NCBI RefSeq assembly: GCF_031457275.1
Contig: NZ_JAVDWH010000001.1
Location: forward strand, 1,984,001 to 2,048,000
Direction of reading: 5' to 3'
DNA length: 64,000 nt
Source of the DNA: Aeromicrobium panaciterrae
GTDB lineage: Bacteria > Actinomycetota > Actinomycetes > Propionibacteriales > Nocardioidaceae
Of this stretch, positions 43,253-51,093 are shown in pieces. The notes beneath the pieces are model-generated. The model ran no database searches and was not told where the DNA came from. It saw nothing but the letters and a program-made list of their open reading frames with translations. Both the position numbers and the translations under genes were made by a program. Each line of letters starts with the position of its first letter. Position 1 is the first letter of the stretch.

Positions 43253-44463
43253 CGCCGCCAGTCGGTCGTGAGCTGGTCGACGGTCAGCCCGAATGACTTC
43301 TCGAGCGCCCGACTGAGCTTCGTGCCGCCGAGTACGTCCTCGTAGAACGCCACGATGTCTGCGTCGCTGTGCGTCTCGCCCAGCATCCGGAAGATCATCC
43401 ATGCCGCCTCGTACGACGCGCCGAGCCCATGACCCGACGACGCGAAGTCGGCGGAACTCGGCAGTCGCCTCGGCGTCTTGCCCGCCTTGACCTCGGCAAG
43501 CACCTGACCGGCGCTCAGCGACAACGAGGCATCGTCGTCATGCAAGGCGACGAAGTCGGCGAAGCCTTCGACCACCCAGGTTTCTGCCGAGGTGCCGACA
43601 GCAGAAGTCAGGAGGTGGGTCGCCTCATGCGTGACGACGACCTGGGCTGCGCGATCGTCCATGGTTGCGAACACCGCCGGGTTGAGCACGATCACGATGC
43701 CACAAGCCGAGCCATTGCTGCCGTCGAGGTTCGTCGTCACGGCCGCGATCTGCTTGATGTCGTCGACCTTGCGGCCGACAAGCTGTGCCATTTGATCCTG
43801 GGTGTGCGGAGAAACCACAACGACTTTGCGAGTGACGTCTGGGATGACGTCGACAACGGCGGCACGAGCGCGCGCAGTCATCGCGTCGATCTGCCCGGCA
43901 ACTCCCCCGTCCACCGCGATGACCGTGGTTTCGGCCTGCTTGTGGACGTCGACTTTGCCCGCCAGCCAGATCGGCAGCGAACCAGCACTCGCCGTGACGC
44001 TACGTACGGCAAACGTTTCGTCGGCCTGTGGGTCCAATCGGAACTTCACAGTTGCCGTACGCCGTTCCTCAGCGAGACCTGAGTCGCCTCCAGCCATCCA
44101 GCTGACCTCGACCTCGGCCTGGGTCGATCCGTCCGCACGATCGGCAACCTCGCCACCCGTGATGTACCGCAGGTCGACATCGCGAGCTCCTAGGGCGTCC
44201 CGAGCGGACCAGGCGTCGCGGGCAAACGTACGAGCCGCGCTGCTTGCGCCAGCTGCCGCGATGAACTCTGATTCAGAGGTTGCGTCGGACAGTTCGCGGA
44301 ACTGCTGCGTCAGCAGCGCGCTGGCGTTGGCCGGAACCTCGACAACCGCGTCAGGCTCGGACGAGCCCTCCCACGGCCGCTGCCAGAGCAAGAGGGCAGC
44401 ACCGAGCAATACGAGAACTAACGCAGCGGTGACATTCGGCGACAGGCGTCGCTGGTCAGCCAA
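43219..44463 (-). CDS. Membrane-anchored gluzincin-type metallopeptidase, unknown substrate
   Basis: A 414-residue protein: a short N terminus, one membrane helix (about 10-28), an outside region with an NTF2-like stretch (about 50-180), and a peptidase domain. The zinc motif is THEATH (His279-Glu280-x2-His283), followed by the gluzincin glutamate Glu299 in VEGFADFVAL, 16 residues on. Relatives are called peptidase MA-like. The start is best read as TTG at 44463, eight bases inside the C40 peptidase gene; no ATG or GTG gives the membrane anchor in this frame. It is probably cotranslated with the wall hydrolase. Confidence 0.8.
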   Translation of the reverse strand: MADQRRLSPNVTAALVLVLLGAALLLWQRPWEGSSEPDAVVEVPANASALLTQQFRELSDATSESEFIAAAGASSAARTFARDAWSARDALGARDVDLRYITGGEVADRADGSTQAEVEVSWMAGGDSGLAEERRTATVKFRLDPQADETFAVRSVTASAGSLPIWLAGKVDVHKQAETTVIAVDGGVAGQIDAMTARARAAVVDVIPDVTRKVVVVSPHTQDQMAQLVGRKVDDIKQIAAVTTNLDGSNGSACGIVIVLNPAVFATMDDRAAQVVVTHEATHLLTSAVGTSAETWVVEGFADFVALHDDDASLSLSAGQVLAEVKAGKTPRRLPSSADFASSGHGLGASYEAAWMIFRMLGETHSDADIVAFYEDVLGGTKLSRALEKSFGLTVDQLTTDWRRYLVKSASTVS

Positions 44464-45427
44464 CCCGGCCAAACTTGCTGTAGCCCCCGAGGCCCGTGAT
44501 TTCGACGCTGCGGCCCGGGCGAGGAGCGTGAACGACGCGACCCTTGCCGATGTACATGCCAACGTGCGACATGCCGCCGTAGAACACGAGGTCGCCCGGC
44601 TGAAGCTGACTGGCCGAGATGTGGCGAGTTGCGGCGTACTGCGGGCCCACAACGCGAGGCAGCGAGATCCCGGCGGCTGCCCAAGCCTTCATGACGAGGC
44701 CGGAGCAATCCCAGCGGTTGGGGCCAGTACCACCCCACGCGTAGGGTTCGCCGAGCTGGGCGAGTGCGAAGTTGATGGCGGTCTGAGCACGGCCCGATGC
44801 GACCGGCTCGAAGTCGAGTTCGGTCGAGCCTGAATCGAGCTTGGCCTGGTCAGCCGGGCTGAGCTGTTCGATCTGCGCCTTGATGGCTTCGTACTGCTTG
44901 CGGATCTCCTTGCGAGTCTTGGCGGACTGCTTCTTGGCGTCGGCGAGCTCGTCCTGGCGGTCCTCGAGCTGGGAGCGACGGTTCTTCAGCGCCTTGCTCG
45001 TCTCACCGAACTGCTCGAGAGCATCGGCGCGAGTGCTGTTGAGGGCCTGTACGGCTCCGAGTCCTGCGAGGAACTGCTCCGGGTCGCCGCTACCGAAGAG
45101 GTTGACGGTCGGGCCGAGCGGGGCGTCCATCTGCTGCTGGACGATCGCAGTGCTCAGTTGCTCCTTCTGCTGGTTGTAACCAACCAGAGCTTCGGAGATG
45201 TCGTCGCTGAGGTCAGCAATCTCGTTGCGGGTCTGCTTGGTGCGCACGCCAATCTGGTTGACCTGCTCGTTCATCGCCTCGATCTTGTGCAGCGCTGCCT
45301 CAATGCTCTCGACCGTGGGCGCAGGATCAGCCTGGGCCGACGGGAACGCGAACAGCGCACCGACAATTGCAAGAGATGAAACCGCTACAAGAGCGCGGCT
45401 TCGTGCTCGATCACGTGACAGTCGCAC
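44456..45427 (-). CDS. Secreted NlpC/P60 (C40) peptidoglycan endopeptidase
   Basis: A RipA/RipC-like wall hydrolase of 323 residues: signal peptide (about 1-33, cleaved after AQA), a long coiled-coil (about 40-190), then the NlpC/P60 domain (about 205-320). Catalytic Cys241 is in RWDCSGLV and His288 in SHVGMYIG. The coiled coil usually keeps the enzyme inactive or links it to FtsEX. The GTG at 45427 has AGGAG seven bases upstream. Its mRNA leader carries a ydaO c-di-AMP riboswitch, so expression should follow c-di-AMP level. Confidence 0.94.
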   Translation of the reverse strand: MRLSRDRARSRALVAVSSLAIVGALFAFPSAQADPAPTVESIEAALHKIEAMNEQVNQIGVRTKQTRNEIADLSDDISEALVGYNQQKEQLSTAIVQQQMDAPLGPTVNLFGSGDPEQFLAGLGAVQALNSTRADALEQFGETSKALKNRRSQLEDRQDELADAKKQSAKTRKEIRKQYEAIKAQIEQLSPADQAKLDSGSTELDFEPVASGRAQTAINFALAQLGEPYAWGGTGPNRWDCSGLVMKAWAAAGISLPRVVGPQYAATRHISASQLQPGDLVFYGGMSHVGMYIGKGRVVHAPRPGRSVEITGLGGYSKFGRVG

Positions 45428-45445
45428 GCAGGAACTCCTACCTTC

Positions 45446-45610
45446 GACGCCTACCAGGTGAGCTGACGGGTTCGGGCCAAGGTATGCCCTACGGTCCGCA
45501 CGACTAGTTACCTAGACGCGTGAACCGATTCACCCCACAAACATGGGTCCCCGGTTCGTCTCAGTTTTGCCCTCAAATGATTCAGGACCACAACTGTGAC
45601 GATTAGGCGG
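45446..45610 (-). ncRNA. c-di-AMP riboswitch (ydaO/yuaA class)
   Basis: The leader of the NlpC/P60 gene shows the class landmarks in order: CCGCCTAATC at the 5' end, GGGGACCCATG (near 45552-45542), GGGGTGAATC, GGTAACTA, then CCCGAACCCGTCAGCT and ACCTGGTAGGCG at the 3' end, which pairs with the first element to close P1. A Shine-Dalgarno site follows at once, so control of translation is possible; no terminator hairpin is seen. This class often controls wall hydrolases in actinobacteria. Confidence 0.88.
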
Positions 45611-45662
45611 TGCGCCCGACGCCGACCTGGAGGGCCGCCGTTCACCGGACGCACAGTGGCCC

Positions 45663-45691
45663 ACTCTAGGCCGCGTGTGGGGTCAGATCAA
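45663..45691 (-). promoter_or_regulatory. Promoter of the riboswitch-NlpC/P60 transcript
   Basis: TTGATC (45691-45686), 17 bases, TAGAGT (45668-45663) on the minus strand. The start near 45656 would give a leader of about 230 bases containing the whole riboswitch. Confidence 0.6.
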
Positions 45692-45705
45692 CCTGATCAG
45701 CAGGT

Positions 45706-45939
45706 TCAGACGGCCTGCGTCTCTGGGCCTGTGATGGGTGTCACGAGGCGCAGAGGTGGAACGCAGCCTGCATCGGCCAGTACCTCAAGCGCTGCCATCT
45801 CCTGGGCATCGATCTCGATGCCGACAGGTGGTGCGCCAAGCAGAACTGTGACGATGCAGTCGCCGCACGCACCGGGGCTGCGTACGAGGCACCGATCGCA
45901 GTCGACGACGACCGAGTCGGTAGTTGGGTGATCATGCAT
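45706..45939 (-). CDS. Small Cys-rich protein (CxxC-x7-CxxC), unknown
   Basis: A 77-residue protein with Cys14, Cys17, Cys25 and Cys28 in VVDCDRCLVR and SPGACGDCIV, followed by a TVLLGAPP segment. Four cysteines in this arrangement suggest a zinc or iron-sulfur site. Relatives are conserved next to the exonuclease/GIY-YIG gene in actinobacteria, as far as I recall; function unknown. AGGAGG seven bases before the ATG supports the start. It lies upstream of, and in the same direction as, the riboswitch transcript. Confidence 0.82.
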   Translation of the reverse strand: MHDHPTTDSVVVDCDRCLVRSPGACGDCIVTVLLGAPPVGIEIDAQEMAALEVLADAGCVPPLRLVTPITGPETQAV

Positions 45940-46062
45940 GTCGGCACCTCCTGATGCGCTGTGCGACCCGCCCAGTTGGCGAGTACATGAATGACGCTAG
46001 GGACGACCTCGGACAAAAACGCCGACATAGCAAGGATGCGGAGCTCTGTCGGTGGGGACGCT

Positions 46063-46068
46063 TAGCGT
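46063..46068 (+). promoter_or_regulatory. -10 box TAGCGT, leaderless start of the exonuclease gene
   Basis: TAGCGT then seven bases to the GTG at 46076. This favours 46076 over the GTG at 46052 as the start. Confidence 0.45.
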
Positions 46069-46075
46069 TTGCCGC

Positions 46076-47779
46076 GTGCAGGAAGTCCAGGGAACCTTCG
46101 ACGAGCTGGGCCGCCCCCTGTCCTCCACGACCTTCTGTGTCGTCGACCTCGAGACGACGGGAGGTTCGGCCGCCGGCGGGTCCAAGATCACCGAGTTCGG
46201 CGCGGTCAAGGTGTGCGGCGGCGAGGTGCTCGGCGAGTTCCAGACGCTGGTCAATCCCGATGAGCTCATCCCCGCGTTCATCACGGTCCTGACCGGCATC
46301 ACCAACCAGATGGTGATCTCCGCACCTCGCATCGCCGAGGTGCTCCCCAGCTTCCTCGAGTTCGCCAAGGGCAGTGTCCTCGTCGCGCACAATGCACCAT
46401 TCGATGTCGGATTCCTCAAGCACAACAGTCGCGAGCTCGGCATTCCGTGGCCCGGCTTCGAAGTGCTCGATACGGCAGTCCTCGCCCGTCGCGCCCTCAA
46501 TCGTGACGAGGTGCGCAACTGCAAGCTGTCGACGCTGGCGGCCAAGTTCGGTGCCACGACGACGCCCAACCACCGCGCCCTTTCCGATGCGCGCGCGACG
46601 GTCGACGTGCTGCACGGACTGTTCGAGCGGCTGGGCAACCTCGGAGTGACGACCCTCGAAGAGGTGTCGACTTACACGTCGAAGGTCACCCCCGAACAGC
46701 GCAAGAAGCGTCACCTCGCCGACCACCTTCCAGTCGCACCGGGCGTCTACGTCTTCCGCGACGACAAGGACCAGCCGCTCTACATCGGCACCTCGCGCAA
46801 CCTCCGAGCTCGCACCCGCTCCTACTTCACCAAGGCCGAGACACGCACCCGCATGGGTCAGATGGTGATGCTCGCCAACCGCATCGAAGGCATCGTGTGC
46901 GCGACACCGCTCGAGGCCCAGGTACGCGAGCTCCGTCTGATCGGCAAACACCGTCCACCGTTCAACCGGCGCTCCAAGTTCCCCGACAAGGTCACTTGGC
47001 TCAAGCTCACACGCGAGCCGTGGCCGCGGCTGTCGATCGTACGAACTGTGCTCGACGACGAGGCCGACTACATCGGGCCGTTCCGTGGCCGTCAATCAGC
47101 CGAGGGCGCGCTCGCTGCACTGCACGACTCGTTCCAGATCCGGCAGTGCACTCCTCGCCTGGCACTGAAGTCCAAGAGCTCGCCATGTGCTCTCGCCGAG
47201 ATGGGTCATTGCCTGTCACCGTGCGACGGCTCGGCCGATATCGAGGTCTATGACGCTGAGGTCGTACGCGTACGACGCGCCATGATCGGTGATCCCGAAG
47301 AGCTCGTCGCAGCCGTACACGCGCACATGCTCTATCTCGCTCGCAACGAACGATTCGAAGACGCAGCTGTGTGGCGCGATCGCCTCACCTCGTTCCTGCG
47401 CGCCTCCGTACGCACCCAGCGCCTGCGCGAGCTGACGGGACAACCCGAGCTCGTTGCGGCTGCTCCTCACGAGGAGGGGTGGGAAGTTCACGTCATCCGC
47501 TACGGCCGGCTGGTTGCTGCCGGCATCCTGCCGAGAGGTACGCATTCAGCAGGGTGGGTCGATGCACTCCTCGCCACGGCCGAGACCGTCCCACCCGGCT
47601 TCGGACCGATCCCGGCGGCAACGGTCGAGGAGACCGAGTGCCTGCTGCGGTGGCTCGACTCCCCCGGCATCCGCATGGTTCGCGGCACCTGGCATACGTC
47701 GCTACAAAGCGGAGCGCGACACCTCGTACCGTTCGAGCTCGCCGATTCCCGCTGGCAAGACCTGCAAAGGCCGGGCTAA
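46076..47779 (+). CDS. DEDD exonuclease fused to a UvrC-like GIY-YIG nuclease
   Basis: A two-nuclease fusion of 567 residues. The N-terminal third is a DnaQ-like 3'-5' exonuclease: VVDLETTGG supplies the first Asp and Glu, HNAPFDVGFL the next Asp and NHRALSDA the last. The middle (from about 225) is a GIY-YIG domain (PGVYVFRD and LYIGTS), followed by a UvrC-like segment with CxxxxxGHCLSPC. No HhH C terminus of UvrC is present. Cho-like repair trimming is a fair guess. A GTG at 46052 with GGAG eight bases upstream would add eight residues. Confidence 0.92.
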   Translation: MQEVQGTFDELGRPLSSTTFCVVDLETTGGSAAGGSKITEFGAVKVCGGEVLGEFQTLVNPDELIPAFITVLTGITNQMVISAPRIAEVLPSFLEFAKGSVLVAHNAPFDVGFLKHNSRELGIPWPGFEVLDTAVLARRALNRDEVRNCKLSTLAAKFGATTTPNHRALSDARATVDVLHGLFERLGNLGVTTLEEVSTYTSKVTPEQRKKRHLADHLPVAPGVYVFRDDKDQPLYIGTSRNLRARTRSYFTKAETRTRMGQMVMLANRIEGIVCATPLEAQVRELRLIGKHRPPFNRRSKFPDKVTWLKLTREPWPRLSIVRTVLDDEADYIGPFRGRQSAEGALAALHDSFQIRQCTPRLALKSKSSPCALAEMGHCLSPCDGSADIEVYDAEVVRVRRAMIGDPEELVAAVHAHMLYLARNERFEDAAVWRDRLTSFLRASVRTQRLRELTGQPELVAAAPHEEGWEVHVIRYGRLVAAGILPRGTHSAGWVDALLATAETVPPGFGPIPAATVEETECLLRWLDSPGIRMVRGTWHTSLQSGARHLVPFELADSRWQDLQRPG

Positions 47780-48051
47780 AGGCCGATCGAGAACGTCGAT
47801 TCGAGGTCGTGCTGGCTGAACGTCTGGAACGCGATCTGGGTCTGCGTCGACAGCACGCCCTCGACCTTGTTGAGCTGATCGGCGACGACCTTGGCGACAT
47901 CGTCAACCTCGCGGACGCGAACCATGGCGACGAGGTCGATCTCGCCCGTCACCGAATAGACCTCGCTGACGCCGTCAATGTCAGCGATCTGCTTGGCCGT
48001 CTCGGTGATGCGCGAGACGTCGGCCTGGATGAAGACGATGGCGGTGATCAT
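47776..48051 (-). CDS. Stand-alone Lrp/AsnC ligand-binding (RAM) domain protein
   Basis: A 91-residue protein that is only the effector-binding domain of Lrp/AsnC regulators (VYSVTGEIDLVAMVRV and KVEGVLSTQTQIAF) without a DNA-binding HTH. Such SraA-type proteins form rings and bind amino acids and may act through partner Lrp proteins. The ATG at 48051 is preceded at six bases by TAGGCT; the promoter lies at the end of trpD, which runs in the same direction. Confidence 0.93.
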   Translation of the reverse strand: MITAIVFIQADVSRITETAKQIADIDGVSEVYSVTGEIDLVAMVRVREVDDVAKVVADQLNKVEGVLSTQTQIAFQTFSQHDLESTFSIGL

Positions 48052-48057
48052 TTCGTC

Positions 48058-48063
48058 AGCCTA
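48058..48063 (-). promoter_or_regulatory. -10 box TAGGCT of the Lrp-type gene, leaderless
   Basis: TAGGCT (48063-48058), then GACGAA and the ATG at 48051. It lies directly after the trpD stop codon. Confidence 0.5.
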
Positions 48064-48064
48064 T

Positions 48065-49117
48065 CTAGACCAGGGTCTGAGTTGTCTTGGCCCAGTTGTC
48101 GAGGACCTTGGCCGCCGATCCCGAGTCGATTGACTCCGTCGCCCGATCGATGCCGGCCTGCAGCCGAGACCTGAGATCACCCGAAGCAGCCTCATGAGCC
48201 GCGATGCCCGCACCAGCGTTGAGCAGCACGGCGGTACGTACGGACGACTTCTCGCCCGCGAGCACGCGCTCGAACACCTTCGCGTTGAACGCAGCGTCGC
48301 CGCCCGTGAGCTCAGCAGCAGGGGTGTAGTCGAAGCCGAAGTTCTTGGGATCGATCGAGTCCTCAGACACCGATCCGGATGCACCGTCAGCGATCCAGAC
48401 AGTGGTCGTCGTCGTTGTGGTGATTTCATCGAGACCGTCGTCTCCCCGGAAAACAAACGCATCTGCACCGCGTCGAGCGAGGACGCTGGCCATGATCGGG
48501 CCCATTCGCCCATCCGCAACGCCGATGGCCGACGCTTCAGGCTTTGCCGGATTGACCAGTGGGCCGAGGAAGTTGAAGGTCGTGGGAACGCCCAGCTCGC
48601 GTCGTGGCACCGCAGTGAAGCGGTAACCGGCGTGGAACACCGGTGCGAAGCAGAACGTGATGCCAACTGCCTCGAGCACCTCGACAAGCTTGGTCGGAGG
48701 AACGTCCAGTCGTACGCCGAGCTCCTCCAGCACATCGGCAGCACCGCTGGCGCTCGATGCCGCGCGGTTGCCGTGCTTGACGACTCGAATGCCCGCACCT
48801 GCGATCACTACCGCAGACATGGTGGAGATGTTGACTGTCTTGGCCAGGTCACCGCCAGTTCCGACGATGTCGACGGCGCGACCCTCGACCTTGAGCGGGA
48901 TCGCATGGCGATACATCGCATCGACGAGTCCTTGGACCTCGTCGATCGTCTCTCCCTTGGCTCGCAGCGCAATGGCGAAGCCGGCAATCTGCGCCGGAGT
49001 GGCGTTACCGGAGAGAATTTCTTCCATCGCCCAGGTCGTCGACGATGCGTCAAGGTTCTGGCCCGCGACGAGCGGCCCCAGAACGTCAGGCCACGATGAC
49101 GCGGCAGTTTTGACCAT
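48065..49117 (-). CDS. trpD: Anthranilate phosphoribosyltransferase
   Basis: Second step of tryptophan synthesis: joins anthranilate and PRPP. The 350 residues contain the PRPP loop DIVGTGGDLAKTVNIST (about 83-99), KHGNRAASSASGAADVLEELG and the Mg2+-binding region FRGDDGLDEI. The frame is open 39 codons upstream, but the ATG at 49117, five bases after the receiver-like gene, gives the normal length. It is separated from other trp genes, as usual in actinobacteria. Confidence 0.95.
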   Translation of the reverse strand: MVKTAASSWPDVLGPLVAGQNLDASSTTWAMEEILSGNATPAQIAGFAIALRAKGETIDEVQGLVDAMYRHAIPLKVEGRAVDIVGTGGDLAKTVNISTMSAVVIAGAGIRVVKHGNRAASSASGAADVLEELGVRLDVPPTKLVEVLEAVGITFCFAPVFHAGYRFTAVPRRELGVPTTFNFLGPLVNPAKPEASAIGVADGRMGPIMASVLARRGADAFVFRGDDGLDEITTTTTTTVWIADGASGSVSEDSIDPKNFGFDYTPAAELTGGDAAFNAKVFERVLAGEKSSVRTAVLLNAGAGIAAHEAASGDLRSRLQAGIDRATESIDSGSAAKVLDNWAKTTQTLV

Positions 49118-49122
49118 GATCG

Positions 49123-49527
49123 TCAGCCGGGTTGGAGCACACCGCGGGCGAGGTCGATGACGACCTCGGCAAGGTGAATCGGATCGAGTGGTTGCGAGAC
49201 GACAGCCTCGGCGCGCGACCAAGTAGCGAGCCAAGCGTCCTGCGGTCGGCCAGTGATGACCAGGATCGGCGGAGCATTGAAAATCTCGTCCTTGACCTGA
49301 CGCGCGATGCCCATGCCACCAGCCGGCACCGCTTCACCATCGAGAATCACCAGGTCTGCCTTGGCGTCATCGAGGTGCTGGAAGACGACCGGCTCCGTTG
49401 CAACTTCAAGGTATTCGAAGGGTGGAAGGTCCGGGTGAGGACGTGTTCCAAGGGCAGAGATGACGGTCGCGCGAACGTCGCGATCATCGCTGTAGATCAG
49501 GACACGTAGGGGCTTGTGCTCACTCAC
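49123..49527 (-). CDS. Receiver-like (response-regulator fold) single-domain protein
   Basis: With the GTG at 49527 the protein has 134 residues: a CheY-like alpha/beta domain starting with [15 protein letters not shown] and a central [15 protein letters not shown] strand whose Asp is at the phospho-acceptor position. No output domain. The conserved C-terminal lysine motif is not clear, so phosphorylation is doubtful. An ATG five codons upstream (49542) is open, but the TACGAT box six bases before the GTG favours 49527. It probably leads the transcript into trpD. Confidence 0.82.
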   Translation of the reverse strand: MSEHKPLRVLIYSDDRDVRATVISALGTRPHPDLPPFEYLEVATEPVVFQHLDDAKADLVILDGEAVPAGGMGIARQVKDEIFNAPPILVITGRPQDAWLATWSRAEAVVSQPLDPIHLAEVVIDLARGVLQPG

Positions 49528-49533
49528 GAGTCG

Positions 49534-49547
49534 ATCGTACATATGAT
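49534..49547. promoter_or_regulatory. Back-to-back -10 boxes of receiver-like gene and ctaE
   Basis: Minus strand TACGAT (49539-49534) is six bases from the GTG at 49527. Plus strand TATGAT (49542-49547) is six bases from the ctaE GTG at 49554. Two bases separate the boxes, and both starts appear leaderless. Confidence 0.55.
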
Positions 49548-49553
49548 GTTCGC

Positions 49554-50192
49554 GTGGCGACTACATCGGTGATTCCTGCTTCACGACTCCACGGCCAGGA
49601 AGGCCGTCCGTCAATGGTGACGGTGGGCACCATTGTGTGGCTGTCGAGTGAGCTCATGTTCTTTGCTGGATTGTTTGCGGCGTACTTCACGATCCGCAAC
49701 ATCTCCCCCGAGCTGTGGTCTCAAGAGACCGCCAAGCTCGACCTCCCCTTCGCGACGATCAACACCACGATCCTGGTGCTGTCGTCGGTCACCTGCCAGT
49801 TCGGCGTGTTCGCTGCTGAGCGTGGCAAGCCGGGCCGCAGCGGGTCGCTGCTGCAGATCGGCAAGTGGGGTATGCGTGAGTGGTTCGTCCTCACCTACTT
49901 CATGGGCGCGATCTTCATCGCCGGTCAGGCCACCGAATACGCGACGCTGGTCACCGAGCACACCACGATCTCCAGCTCGCCCTACGGCAGCATGTTCTAT
50001 CTCGCCACTGGCTTCCACGGACTCCACGTTCTCGGCGGACTTATTGCCTTCCTGCTCGTGATCGCCCGCACCTTCGTTGCGCGCAAGTTCACCCATGAGC
50101 AAGCGATCTCAGCGATTGTCGTGTCCTACTACTGGCACTTCGTCGACATCGTCTGGGTAGGCCTGTTCGCGACGATTTACCTGCTCAAATGA
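49554..50192 (+). CDS. ctaE: Cytochrome c oxidase subunit III
   Basis: A 212-residue membrane subunit of the aa3 oxidase with five helices, the usual short actinobacterial form. [23 protein letters not shown] start of helix 1 (near 20-38) and HGLHVLGGL and WHFVDIVW near the C terminus are family marks. It leads the ctaE-qcrCAB block, so oxidase and bcc complex subunits are expressed together. GTG start without Shine-Dalgarno. Confidence 0.96.
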   Translation: MATTSVIPASRLHGQEGRPSMVTVGTIVWLSSELMFFAGLFAAYFTIRNISPELWSQETAKLDLPFATINTTILVLSSVTCQFGVFAAERGKPGRSGSLLQIGKWGMREWFVLTYFMGAIFIAGQATEYATLVTEHTTISSSPYGSMFYLATGFHGLHVLGGLIAFLLVIARTFVARKFTHEQAISAIVVSYYWHFVDIVWVGLFATIYLLK

Positions 50193-50256
50193 GCAAGGTA
50201 AACCTCACTACCAAGTACGACGTCAATCGTCGGTACGCTGAAGCTGACTCCTAGGA

Positions 50257-51093
50257 ATGAGGTTCTTGGTGCGGAAACTGTCGACCAGACGCCGGCATCC
50301 CCTCGCTGGATTCGTCGTGCTCCTCATGGGACTCGTCGTTGCCGGCGGTATGTACGCCGCGTTCGCGCCGAAGCCCGCCACAGCTGAGGAGGCATCCGCT
50401 CGTGACATCGAGGCCGGACGCCAGTTGTTCCTCATCGGCTGTGCGAGCTGCCACGGCAAGAATGCCGAGGGCATCCAGACCAAGCGCGGTGACAACTACG
50501 GCCCGACCCTCGTCGGAGTCGGCGCTGCCGCTGTCGACTTCCAGGTCGGCACCGGACGTATGCCGCTCGCCAACTCCGGGCCGCAGGCACCTCGCAAGGC
50601 CCCGGAATTCGACGAAGAAGAGACCCGTCAGGTCTCGGCCTACATCGCCTCTCTGGCACCTGGCCCCGCGATTCCCGAGGACGAATACCTCGACTACAAG
50701 GGCGTGAACGAAGAAGGACTGGCCGAAGGCGGCGAGTTCTTCCGCACCAACTGCACGGCGTGCCACAACTCGGTCGGCGCCGGTGGCGCACTCCCGAGCG
50801 GCCGCTACGCACCGACGCTCAAGGGCGTCGACGCTAAGCACATTTACGAAGCAATGACGACTGGCCCTCAGCAGATGCCGGTGTTCGCCGACACCACCAT
50901 CACGCCTGAAGAAAAGCGCAACGTCATCGCGTACATCAAGAAGATCCAGTCCCAGCCTGAATACGGTGGAATGGCAGGCGGTGGCCACGGCCCCGTCGTC
51001 GACGGCCTGTTCACCTGGGTCATCGGAATCGGCGGTCTCGTAGGTTTCGCGATCTGGATCGGCGCGCACGGAGCAAGGGTGAAGAAGAAATGA
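50257..51093 (+). CDS. qcrC: Dihaem cytochrome c subunit of the bcc complex
   Basis: Carries electrons directly from the bcc complex to the aa3 oxidase. The 278 residues have an N-terminal membrane helix (about 15-36), two cytochrome c domains with haem motifs CASCH (Cys62, Cys65, His66) and CTACH (Cys166, Cys169, His170), and a C-terminal membrane helix (about 248-270). The two-haem form is typical of actinobacteria that lack a soluble cytochrome c. It overlaps qcrA by four bases. Confidence 0.97.
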   Translation: MRFLVRKLSTRRRHPLAGFVVLLMGLVVAGGMYAAFAPKPATAEEASARDIEAGRQLFLIGCASCHGKNAEGIQTKRGDNYGPTLVGVGAAAVDFQVGTGRMPLANSGPQAPRKAPEFDEEETRQVSAYIASLAPGPAIPEDEYLDYKGVNEEGLAEGGEFFRTNCTACHNSVGAGGALPSGRYAPTLKGVDAKHIYEAMTTGPQQMPVFADTTITPEEKRNVIAYIKKIQSQPEYGGMAGGGHGPVVDGLFTWVIGIGGLVGFAIWIGAHGARVKKK

